A model generated the notes under the pieces. The model made no database searches and was not told the DNA's origin. It worked only from the letters and a program-made list of their open reading frames with translations. The position numbers and the translations under genes were made by a program. 12,889 nt of DNA, taken from JANSWY01 sp038525605 (lineage in GTDB: Bacteria > Bacteroidota > Bacteroidia > Cytophagales > Cyclobacteriaceae). This document shows, in pieces, positions 1 through 6,210 of this stretch (position 1 is the first letter of the stretch; the number at the start of each line of letters is the position of its first letter). The DNA is taken from positions 1 to 12,889 of the forward strand of contig JBCBHL010000205.1 in assembly GCA_038525605.1 (NCBI GenBank), written 5' to 3'.

Positions 1-16
1 TAATCGGGGTTTTTAT
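1..16. terminator. Half of a probable bidirectional terminator cut by the window edge
   Basis: The window opens with TAATCGGGG followed directly by TTTTTAT. This has the form of the right arm and T-tract of an intrinsic terminator whose left arm would lie just outside the window. Read on the minus strand it is an A-tract followed by CCCCGATTA, the expected left arm of the terminator that would close the atp operon about 70 bp after the atpG stop. The partner arm is not visible, so this is an inference from half a structure. Confidence 0.35.
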
Positions 17-85
17 CTATCTTCTTAATACCATTATCCCCTCAAATACAGACACTTAAACTATTTCAGGAGTGCCCCACTCAGA

Positions 86-979
86 TCAATCAGCAGCAAG
101 AGCTTCAGCACCACCAACGATTTCAAGTATCTCCTTGGTAATAGCAGCCTGCCTTGTTCTGTTGTAAGTAAGTCTAAGTTCCTTTAGCAACTCTCCGGCG
201 TTGTCTGTTGCTTTATCCATTGCAGTCATTCGTGCGCCATGCTCTGCAGCGTTAGATTCTAACAACGTCTTGTAGAACTGAATCTTTAAAGACTTGGGCA
301 CCACTTCCTGGAAAATAAACTCTTCAGACGGCTCAAAAATATAATCAACCGCATTACCTGCTTTCTCCTCTGTATTTTCTTCAGTTTCTGTGTTTACCGG
401 CAAAAACTGCTCCGCATTCACAATCTGAGTCGCAACATTTTTGAACTGATTGTACACAATGTCAACTCTATCGAATCTTCCTGCTACATATTCGTCCATC
501 GCGAATTCAGCAGCGGTTCTGACATTGTCGAATGTGAGATCAGAAAACATTTCATAGTACTTATCGATCAACAGGAAACCACGTTTCTTGAAGTAATCAT
601 AAGACTTTCTACCGATTGGCATAATATACAAATCCTCTGATGAAAGCTCATCGCTGTACTTTTCGGATATCAAGTTTTGCGTGGCTTTAAAGATATTGGA
701 ATTGAAACCTCCACATAAACCTCTATCAGATGTCACAACTACAAGCAATACTCTTCCTGAAGTATTATTTTTTGCATATTGATTTTCAACACCTTCTCCT
801 AAACCTGCAGTAACATTTTGGATTACTCTGGACAATCTCTCTGAATAAGGTCTCATTTGAGTGATCTTATCCTGAGCTCTTTTCAACTTAGCAGCGGCAA
901 CCATTTTCATAGCCTTCGTAATCTGCTGTGTCGACATTACAGATGAAATCCTGTTTTTTACCTCTTTTAAATTAGCCAT
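86..979 (-). CDS. atpG: ATP synthase F1 subunit gamma
   Basis: This is the central rotating shaft of F1, which couples turning of the c-ring to catalysis in the alpha/beta hexamer on the cytoplasmic side of the inner membrane. The 297-residue protein is slightly longer than the E. coli one (287). Its N-terminal helix starts MANLKEVKNRISSV and has the family pattern TKAMKMVAAAK (about residues 21-31). The Rossmann-like core has SDRGLCGGFN (84-93). The C-terminal helix has ARMTAMDKATDNA (about 249-261) and NRTRQAAITKEI. An acidic stretch rich in E and T near residues 196-220 accounts for much of the extra length. The start is an ATG followed at once by the conserved N-terminus. It is the last gene of the minus-strand operon, 116 bp after atpA, and that gap is full of hairpins. 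No frameshift is seen. Confidence 0.97.
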   Translation of the reverse strand: MANLKEVKNRISSVMSTQQITKAMKMVAAAKLKRAQDKITQMRPYSERLSRVIQNVTAGLGEGVENQYAKNNTSGRVLLVVVTSDRGLCGGFNSNIFKATQNLISEKYSDELSSEDLYIMPIGRKSYDYFKKRGFLLIDKYYEMFSDLTFDNVRTAAEFAMDEYVAGRFDRVDIVYNQFKNVATQIVNAEQFLPVNTETEENTEEKAGNAVDYIFEPSEEFIFQEVVPKSLKIQFYKTLLESNAAEHGARMTAMDKATDNAGELLKELRLTYNRTRQAAITKEILEIVGGAEALAAD

Positions 980-1001
980 TCTATCGCTTCAGTAAATAGT
1001 C

Positions 1002-1089
1002 TTGTTTCAATCGAGAAACAAATATTTAATATGTTGTGCCTGAGAGTCTCATCTCAGGCTATATTTTTATTTGGCGAATCAATCCGCCA
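1002..1089 (-). promoter_or_regulatory. Three consecutive hairpins in the atpA-atpG spacer
   Basis: Three inverted repeats lie in the 116-bp gap. In transcript (minus-strand) order the first pairs 1085-1089 with 1072-1076 (5 bp, TGGCG/CGCCA), just after the atpA stop. The second pairs 1052-1059 with 1038-1045 (perfect 8 bp, GCCTGAGA/TCTCAGGC, 6-nt loop). The third pairs 1015-1021 with 1002-1008 (perfect 7 bp, TTGTTTC/GAAACAA, 6-nt loop). None is followed by a clear U-tract in the direction of atpG, so they look more like mRNA processing or stability elements than a terminator. The 8-bp stem is followed by a T-rich stretch only on the plus strand, where no gene reads into it. The pairing is seen directly; the role is inferred. 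Confidence 0.5.
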
Positions 1090-1095
1090 TTTGTT

Positions 1096-2673
1096 TTAAG
1101 CAAATTTAGCAGCAGTTTCCTTCGCTACTTTTTCTAAAGTAGAAGTAACCTCGTCTGTTAATTTACCAGCTTTAAGCGTCTCAAGTGTTTCACCGTAAGA
1201 TGTCTTCAAAGTACTGATGAAGTCATTCTCCAATTGCTTCACTTTAGATACTGGTACCGCATCGAAGAAGCCTTTTGTAGAACCGTAGATCATCGCTACC
1301 TGCTCTTCTACCGCTACCGGTGAGAACTGAGGTTGCTTCAACATTTCCTGGTTTACTCTACCTCTGTCGATAGTTCTTTTAGTAGCTGCATCCAGGTCGG
1401 AACCAAACTTAGCAAAAGCTTCCAGTTCACGGAACTGCGCCTGATCCAGTTTCAAGGTACCTGAAACTTTCTTCATTGATTTAATCTGAGCAGATCCACC
1501 TACCCTTGATACAGAGATACCTACGTTAATGGCAGGTCTGATACCTGAGTTGAAAAGGTTAGTTTCAAGGAATATCTGTCCGTCAGTAATAGAAATTACG
1601 TTCGTAGGAATATAAGCAGAAACGTCACCAGCTTGCGTTTCAATAATTGGCAATGCCGTTAAAGAACCGCCACCTTTTACTTTATCTTTTAAAGACTCAG
1701 GAAGGTCATTCATATTCTTCGCGATATCGTCATCAGCAATTACCTTCGCAGCTCTTTCCAATAATCTCGAGTGAAGATAAAATACATCACCAGGATATGC
1801 CTCTCGTCCCGGAGGTCTTCTAAGAAGTAGAGAAACCTCTCTGTATGCAACTGCCTGCTTAGATAAATCATCATAAACAACCAAAGCTGGTCTTCCTGTA
1901 TCTCTGAAGTACTCCCCGATAGCAGCACCTGCGAAAGGAGCAAAGAATTGCATAGGAGCAGGATCAGAAGCTGCAGCACTTACAACTACTGTATAATCAA
2001 GTGCTCCACCCTTTTCAAGAGCGGCAACAATACCAGCAACAGTAGAAGCTTTCTGTCCTACTGCAACGTAGATACAGTAAACAGGCTCACCTCTGTCATA
2101 AAATTCTTTTTGATTAAGGATTGTATCAATGGCTACAGCAGTCTTACCTGTCTGTCTGTCACCAATAATCAATTCTCTTTGTCCTCTTCCGATCGGAATC
2201 ATGGAATCAATTGCTTTGATACCAGTTTGCAGAGGTTCGTTTACAGGCTGTCTGTAGATAACACCAGGAGCTTTTCTTTCTAATGGCATCTCGTAAGTAT
2301 CGCCTTCCAATGGACCTTTACCATCGATTACGTTACCTAACGTGTCTACTACTCTACCGCACATGCCGTCTCCAACTTTGATAGAAGCGATGTTACCTGT
2401 TCTTTTAACGGTATCACCTTCTCTTACATCACTGGAATCTCCAAGTAATACAGCACCAACATTGTCTTCTTCCAGGTTAAGAACCATTGCTCTCAGACCA
2501 TTTTCAAAAACTAATAATTCACCTGACTGAGCTTTCGTTAATCCATAGATTCTGGCTACACCATCACCTACCTGTAGTACTGTTCCCACTTCTTCAAGTT
2601 CGGCCTCAGTTTTCTGATTTGAAAGCTGTTCCCTTAATATTGCTGATACCTCATCGGGTCTAACTCCTGCCAT
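1096..2673 (-). CDS. atpA: ATP synthase F1 subunit alpha
   Basis: This is the non-catalytic nucleotide-binding subunit, three copies of which alternate with beta in the F1 hexamer. At 525 residues it is a little longer than E. coli AtpA (513). The P-loop GDRQTGKT is at 171-178, close to its E. coli position. The Walker B-like strand RPALVVYDDL is at 261-270. The signature ISVSRVGGSAQ (386-396) carries the arginine that reaches into the catalytic site (R390 here). Much of the extra length lies in a variable segment at about 311-336, between LLERAAK and the GGSLTALPIIETQAGD stretch. The ATG start gives the usual N-terminal delta-binding helix (RPDEVSAILREQL). It sits between atpH (49 bp upstream) and atpG. 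The beta partner gene atpD is not in the window. Confidence 0.98.
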   Translation of the reverse strand: MAGVRPDEVSAILREQLSNQKTEAELEEVGTVLQVGDGVARIYGLTKAQSGELLVFENGLRAMVLNLEEDNVGAVLLGDSSDVREGDTVKRTGNIASIKVGDGMCGRVVDTLGNVIDGKGPLEGDTYEMPLERKAPGVIYRQPVNEPLQTGIKAIDSMIPIGRGQRELIIGDRQTGKTAVAIDTILNQKEFYDRGEPVYCIYVAVGQKASTVAGIVAALEKGGALDYTVVVSAAASDPAPMQFFAPFAGAAIGEYFRDTGRPALVVYDDLSKQAVAYREVSLLLRRPPGREAYPGDVFYLHSRLLERAAKVIADDDIAKNMNDLPESLKDKVKGGGSLTALPIIETQAGDVSAYIPTNVISITDGQIFLETNLFNSGIRPAINVGISVSRVGGSAQIKSMKKVSGTLKLDQAQFRELEAFAKFGSDLDAATKRTIDRGRVNQEMLKQPQFSPVAVEEQVAMIYGSTKGFFDAVPVSKVKQLENDFISTLKTSYGETLETLKAGKLTDEVTSTLEKVAKETAAKFA

Positions 2674-2692
2674 AATTTTTTATTTATAATGA

Positions 2693-2711
2693 TTCCGTGA
2701 CCATCCACGAA
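2693..2711 (-). other. Small imperfect hairpin in the atpH-atpA spacer
   Basis: In the 49-bp gap, TTCGTG (2706-2711 read on the minus strand) can pair with CACGGAA (2693-2699) with one bulged base across a 6-nt loop. The following bases are A/T-rich up to the atpA ATG, without a run of T. It is weak and could be chance. It is recorded because the two other larger gaps in this operon are clearly more structured. Confidence 0.25.
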
Positions 2712-2722
2712 ATATGCTTTAT

Positions 2723-3265
2723 TTATGCGTTTGTAGTAAACTTTAATTTTAAATCTTTTAGCTTCGACTGAATTGTTTCATCAATCTGCTTGTCGGCAAT
2801 TTTCAATTTAAATCCACCGATTACGTTTGGATCAACTAACTGATCTAGTTCCACATCATTACCGCTAATTTGCTTCACAAGCTTCTTGAAATCTTCTACG
2901 GTATTTTTTTCCAGTGCTATTGCTGTGGTCACAGTAGCTTTTACAATTCCTTTCAGGTGATTGTAAAGTTCTAAAAATGATCTTCCCACGTCTACCAGCA
3001 CAGATTCTCTGTTTTTTCTAACCAGGATTTCAAAGATGGAATAAGTAAGATCATCTACTTTACCTTTGAAAATCGCTTCAAGAATTGAAAGCTTCTTCAG
3101 GTGAGAGATGATTGGGCTTTTCAGTAAATTGGCAAGATCTCTGTTTTCATCGCAAAGCGACACGAACATTTCCATATCCTGCTTTACAGCTTCAAGCTTT
3201 CCTTTTTCATCTGCCAACTCCAACAAAGGCTTGGCATATCTTTTCGCTACTCTGCTATTCGACAT
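2723..3265 (-). CDS. atpH: ATP synthase F1 subunit delta (OSCP)
   Basis: This peripheral-stalk subunit sits on top of F1 and ties the alpha subunits to the b subunit so that the stator does not turn with the rotor. The 180 residues match the usual length (about 177). The N-terminal six-helix domain begins SRVAKRYAKPLLELA. The family's C-terminal signature is present as LVDPNVIGGFKLKIADKQID (143-162), followed by a short basic amphipathic tail. The ATG start lies 3 bp after the atpF stop, so the two are very probably translationally coupled. The gene is intact and its codon use looks like that of its neighbours. Confidence 0.96.
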   Translation of the reverse strand: MSNSRVAKRYAKPLLELADEKGKLEAVKQDMEMFVSLCDENRDLANLLKSPIISHLKKLSILEAIFKGKVDDLTYSIFEILVRKNRESVLVDVGRSFLELYNHLKGIVKATVTTAIALEKNTVEDFKKLVKQISGNDVELDQLVDPNVIGGFKLKIADKQIDETIQSKLKDLKLKFTTNA

Positions 3266-3268
3266 AGT

Positions 3269-3763
3269 TTAGTTGACTTTAACGTCTTTCAAAAACTTAT
3301 CTACAAGTGACTTTTGAGAACTCTCATCACCTAATTTCTCTCTTAATATTTTCTCAGCGATATCCACTGAAAGTGATCCAACCAGGTCTCGAACCTCTGC
3401 CAAAGCAGCTTTCTTCTCTGCTTCGATTGTCTGCTTGGCATCCTGAATCATTTTCTCTGAGATTTTAGAAGTTTCCGCTTTTGCTTCTTCCTTGATCTGA
3501 TTGGCAGTAGCCAGAGCCTGATTAACGATTTTATCTCTTTCTGCTCTTGCTTCCTGAAGAAGGTATTCGTTATCAGCTTTTAACTGAGCAACTTCTTCTT
3601 TGGCAATCTCAGCGGACTTGATCGAATCATCAATCATAGCATCTCTTGCCTTCAATGAACTCATAATAGGCTTCCACGCTAATGCTCTCAAAACAAAAAA
3701 TACGATGAGGAAGATGACAACCTGCCAAAACATTAAACCTACACCTGGTAATAAAAGATCCAT
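3269..3763 (-). CDS. atpF: ATP synthase Fo subunit b
   Basis: This is the stator stalk protein: a dimer anchored in the inner membrane whose long helix reaches up to delta/OSCP. The 164 residues are typical. There is one transmembrane segment near the N-terminus (about 7-28, GLMFWQVVIFLIVFFVLRAL), then KPI, which in b subunits marks the membrane exit. A charged A/E/K-rich coiled coil follows from about 35 to 140, with EEAKAE and AEKKAALAEV type heptads. Only one b gene is present, with no b' duplicate. The gap upstream to atpE (98 bp) contains a strong terminator-like hairpin, so expression of this and later genes may depend on readthrough. Confidence 0.96.
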   Translation of the reverse strand: MDLLLPGVGLMFWQVVIFLIVFFVLRALAWKPIMSSLKARDAMIDDSIKSAEIAKEEVAQLKADNEYLLQEARAERDKIVNQALATANQIKEEAKAETSKISEKMIQDAKQTIEAEKKAALAEVRDLVGSLSVDIAEKILREKLGDESSQKSLVDKFLKDVKVN

Positions 3764-3810
3764 ATCAGTTTCTTCTTTTAAATTTCTTTATTTCTATATT
3801 AATTCAATTA

Positions 3811-3852
3811 GAAAAAGACCGACAGCAACCTAATGTTGACTGTCAATCTTTT
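3811..3852 (-). terminator. Intrinsic-terminator-like hairpin between atpE and atpF
   Basis: On the minus strand, GATTGACAG (3848-3840) pairs with CTGTCGGTC (3825-3817) as nine base pairs, two of them G-U. One U is bulged at 3839. CAAC (3838-3835 on the plus strand as gttg) pairs with GTTG (3829-3826) as four more pairs, closing a 5-nt loop. TTTTTC (3816-3811) follows at once, and four A residues before the stem can pair with it. It begins 10-14 nt after the atpE stop and lies 48 bp before the atpF ATG, inside what otherwise looks like one operon. The structure is seen directly. Partial termination, or 3'-end protection of an atpE-ending transcript, is inferred. Confidence 0.6.
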
Positions 3853-3861
3853 AAGACTTTC

Positions 3862-4116
3862 TTATGTAGTCGGACCTGCAGTCGCAATCAAGAAACAAAC
3901 AACCACACCGAAAAGCGCAACTACCTCAATAAGTGCAGCGATAATCAACATAGCAGTCTGGATTCTACCAGCAGCTTCTGGCTGTCTTGCCATACCTTCC
4001 ATAGCAGAACCACCAATTCTACCAATACCAATACCTGCGCCGATCGCAACAAGTCCAGCACCGATTCCTGCTCCCATTACTCCGATTGCAGCATCTAATA
4101 AAATAGAAAATAACAT
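3862..4116 (-). CDS. atpE: ATP synthase Fo subunit c (proteolipid)
   Basis: This is the rotor-ring subunit; many copies form the proton-driven c-ring in the inner membrane. The 84-residue two-helix hairpin has a glycine-rich first helix (repeated GxGxGxG, about 15-33), the polar loop ARQPEA (43-48) that contacts gamma/epsilon, and a second helix with the ion-carrying glutamate E64 in ALIEVVALFG. The residues around E64 are hydrophobic (V65, V66). The position that is Gln in sodium-type rings is I31, so a proton ring is expected. The ATG start gives a short N-terminus with no signal peptide. It lies 38 bp after atpB. A terminator-like hairpin follows it directly, which may keep its mRNA more abundant than that of the downstream subunits. 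Confidence 0.97.
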   Translation of the reverse strand: MLFSILLDAAIGVMGAGIGAGLVAIGAGIGIGRIGGSAMEGMARQPEAAGRIQTAMLIIAALIEVVALFGVVVCFLIATAGPTT

Positions 4117-4154
4117 AGAAATATTTATTAATTATTAAACAATAAATTCAACTC

Positions 4155-5183
4155 TTAGTGATCATCATGATCTGCTACTGCCATCCCAATGTAAAGCGAA
4201 CTAAACATTGTGAAAACGTAAGCCTGAATAGTTGCTACCAATATCTCAATGAAATTGATAACTGTTACTACCAATGAACTCGCAATACCTACCGTCACAG
4301 AATGAAACAGGAATGTCAACCCTATCAAACTTAATAGTACAATGTGACCTGCAGTAATCGCTACAAAAAGCCTTAACGCCAGAGAAATTGGTTTAGTAAA
4401 AATACCAATGACTTCTACAGGGATCATTACAGGCTTTAACCACCACGGAACACCTGGTGTGTTAAATATATGACCCCAATAACCTTTATTCCCGTTTACG
4501 TTGACTAATACAAAAGTAAATATTGCCAATACAGCCGTCACTGCAACATTTCCAGTAAGATTCGCTGCACCTGGTAAAAGTCCAAGAATATTGCCGATCC
4601 AGATAAAAAAGAACAATGTCAACATATATGGCAAGAACCTTTCGTATTTAGGTCCAATATTTGGCTTTACCACTTCATCTCTTACAAAAACGATGATTGG
4701 TTCAAAGAAGGATTGTATGCCTCTGGGGCCGGTTTTAGCATTTTTCTTATAACCTTTGGCAACAGCCAAAAATATAAATAGCATCAATGCAGCTGTGATA
4801 AACAAGGAAGCCACATTTTTAGTAATCGAAAAGTCCAAAATGCTTCTTGAACTATCCATCGGAATGATGTGTCCATGCTCATATTTGTAACCGTTGTATT
4901 CTACAGTTTCATGAGCATCGTTGTAGAAATTGGATGAAGAGAATACTTCTACTCCTCTGTCCGATGAATAAAGGATTACAGGAAGATACAGCGTAGCGCC
5001 ATCGAAGAAGTGCCACTCGTGCGAATCAGATATGTGATGGGTAATCATTTCTGCAATGTTTACTTTTTCTCCATCACCGCCACCGGAGGCATTCGCCGTA
5101 GTGAAACTTGTTAGAAAAACAAAAATAGCTAAGAAACTGATCTTCAATAACTTGAGCTTTTGCTGTTTAATTGTGTATATCAT
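4155..5183 (-). CDS. atpB: ATP synthase Fo subunit a, with long signal-peptide-bearing N-terminus
   Basis: This is the stator channel protein that passes protons to and from the c-ring. It has 342 residues, about 70 more than E. coli AtpB. The extra part is N-terminal: a likely signal sequence (about 1-32, basic then hydrophobic, ending TANAS) and a His-rich segment of about 85 residues (ITHHISDSHEWHF at 47-59) expected outside the membrane. The channel core follows from about 125. The essential arginine is R271 in ISLALRLFVA, and the helix-5 glutamine is Q320 (ATIQAY). H280 and E313 occupy the positions of E. coli E219 and H245, the exchanged pair known from mitochondrial subunit a. The tail ends ADHDDH. 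ATG start, 3 bp after the preceding small membrane gene. Confidence 0.97.
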   Translation of the reverse strand: MIYTIKQQKLKLLKISFLAIFVFLTSFTTANASGGGDGEKVNIAEMITHHISDSHEWHFFDGATLYLPVILYSSDRGVEVFSSSNFYNDAHETVEYNGYKYEHGHIIPMDSSRSILDFSITKNVASLFITAALMLFIFLAVAKGYKKNAKTGPRGIQSFFEPIIVFVRDEVVKPNIGPKYERFLPYMLTLFFFIWIGNILGLLPGAANLTGNVAVTAVLAIFTFVLVNVNGNKGYWGHIFNTPGVPWWLKPVMIPVEVIGIFTKPISLALRLFVAITAGHIVLLSLIGLTFLFHSVTVGIASSLVVTVINFIEILVATIQAYVFTMFSSLYIGMAVADHDDH

Positions 5184-5186
5184 TAT

Positions 5187-5564
5187 CTATCCGTTCTCCT
5201 CAGAATTTGGGCGCAAGTTAACCAATAAGAGAATGATTTCAAAGGTTAAATAAAGCAAATAAATTATCCCTGAATTTATGGTAAATAAGATATGATCAGG
5301 CACCTTTCCAATGTAGATCACCCCTAACATTAAAATCATCGTAAGCATCCTGAAAACGAGTGCTCCAAAAAAGTACAGCGGCAGCTTTTGGGGGTCTTTT
5401 TGTCCCAGAAAGTGCAAATAAGCGATGAACAAGGATTGAATCAGAAAAAAAAGCATCATCCATGTAAAAGCATCATGGATATAATCTGTTTCACTGGAAA
5501 TCAGCTGGCCCACACCGAAAATAAAGAAGGTATAGCCAAAATAATATGCAAGGTATTTAATCAC
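5187..5564 (-). CDS. Small four-helix membrane protein at the AtpI position
   Basis: The 125-residue protein has four predicted membrane helices (about 4-22, 32-53, 61-86, 91-117) and short charged loops such as GQKDPQK (54-60). I see no catalytic motif. Its place between atpZ and atpB, its size and its four-helix layout match AtpI/UncI, an accessory protein linked to c-ring assembly and possibly Mg2+ handling in other bacteria. Sequence likeness to AtpI is not obvious by eye, so AtpI-like is inference. I chose the GTG at 5564, 7 bp after the atpZ stop. A longer version from TTG at 5633 would overlap atpZ by about 60 bp and add a poorly hydrophobic leader. There is no ATG before the second helix. 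The stop is 3 bp from atpB, so co-translation with atpB is likely. Confidence 0.75.
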   Translation of the reverse strand: MIKYLAYYFGYTFFIFGVGQLISSETDYIHDAFTWMMLFFLIQSLFIAYLHFLGQKDPQKLPLYFFGALVFRMLTMILMLGVIYIGKVPDHILFTINSGIIYLLYLTFEIILLLVNLRPNSEENG

Positions 5565-5571
5565 GGGAAAA

Positions 5572-5808
5572 TCAGTCTTTAGGAAGGCGTTTGTATACGG
5601 AATACAGAGCAGCACCTGTCGAAAGGAATACAAATACTAAAAGCAGATAGGGGATTTTGTTGCCGAAGTAGCCATCTAACCAATAGCCTGCATAGCTACC
5701 GATTCCAATTACTGCAAACAACTGAAAGGCAAGCCCCGAGTATTTCAGGGCCTGGTTTTGCTTTTTATCAGGCTTTGAGTGCTGGTTTTTTTTCTGTTCT
5801 TGCACCAC
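5572..5808 (-). CDS. atpZ: AtpZ/AtpI-family small membrane protein
   Basis: This 78-residue protein has a charged Lys/Gln-rich N-terminus (1-20) and two membrane helices (about 22-43 and 50-72). The first carries the family pattern YSGLAFQLFAVIGIGSYAGYWLD, and a basic tail follows. It fits the short 'F0F1 ATPase gene 1' (AtpZ) family found ahead of atp operons, thought to work with AtpI in ion supply or Fo assembly. The start is GTG (two GTG codons in tandem at 5808 and 5805), because no ATG exists before the first helix. The first 41 bp overlap the end of the bactofilin gene, so translation is probably coupled to it. Confidence 0.85.
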   Translation of the reverse strand: MVQEQKKNQHSKPDKKQNQALKYSGLAFQLFAVIGIGSYAGYWLDGYFGNKIPYLLLVFVFLSTGAALYSVYKRLPKD

Positions 5809-6190
5809 CTAATTCAATCTTTTGTACAGCTGCACCCATTTTACAGCCTCCGTTAAATTTAGCTCCGGATTCTACGATCAGTTTGTTAGTGATAATATCT
5901 CCATCAATTACTGCTGTAGGTTTTAATATCAGCAATTCTGCAACTTCTACCGTTCCACGGATATTACCTTCTATCTCTGCATTTTGTGCAAGGAGGTTTC
6001 CCTGCATCTCACAAGACTGTCCTAGCGCTGCCTTGGATTTAGTAATAACGTTTCCCACTACCTTGCCTTCAATTCGGATATTACCGAAGGTTTCAATATC
6101 ACCTGTAACTGTTGTTCCTTTACTTATTGTATTACTTGAATTACTCAATTCTGCTACTGTTTTTTGATCTTGTTTATTAAACATTGCCAT
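5768..6190 (-). CDS. Bactofilin (polymer-forming cytoskeletal protein)
   Basis: Bactofilins polymerise without nucleotide into membrane-associated filaments that position cell-wall enzymes. The 140-residue protein has a disordered polar N-terminus (1-22), then a beta-helical core (about 24-118). The core is built from short repeats with regularly spaced hydrophobic and Gly residues, such as GDIETFGNIRIEGKVVGNV and later GNIRGTV and GDIITNKLIV. A basic tail (KKPALKA) closes it. It lies 20 bp after an M23 peptidase gene, the pairing known from Helicobacter CcmA/Csd-type cell-shape modules. It overlaps atpZ at its 3' end, tying it to the atp operon. The start is ATG at 6190; a second ATG two codons later is equally possible. 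A role in cell shape is inferred from family and context. Confidence 0.93.
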   Translation of the reverse strand: MAMFNKQDQKTVAELSNSSNTISKGTTVTGDIETFGNIRIEGKVVGNVITKSKAALGQSCEMQGNLLAQNAEIEGNIRGTVEVAELLILKPTAVIDGDIITNKLIVESGAKFNGGCKMGAAVQKIELGGARTEKKPALKA

Positions 6191-6210
6191 ACCGTCCTAA
6201 TTTCCGCTAA

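Noticed and set aside
70..82. Hairpin GAGTG-CCC-CACTC directly after the atpG stop as the operon terminator
   Set aside because: The stem is only five pairs with a 3-nt loop and no T-tract follows on the minus strand. The half-structure at the window edge is a better candidate.
1948..2283. 111-codon open frame on the plus strand inside atpA
   Set aside because: It lies entirely antisense to a clearly conserved gene, and its translation is Ser/Cys/Asn-rich with no domain, as expected of a shadow frame.
3862..4116. Sodium-type c-ring
   Set aside because: The residues next to E64 are valines and the first-helix position that is Gln in sodium rings is isoleucine, so the sodium ligands are missing.
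5565..5633. Longer start (TTG at 5633) for the AtpI-like protein
   Set aside because: It would overlap atpZ by about 60 bp and add a leader with no membrane character. The GTG at 5564 gives normal operon spacing and starts right before the first helix. Not excluded with certainty.
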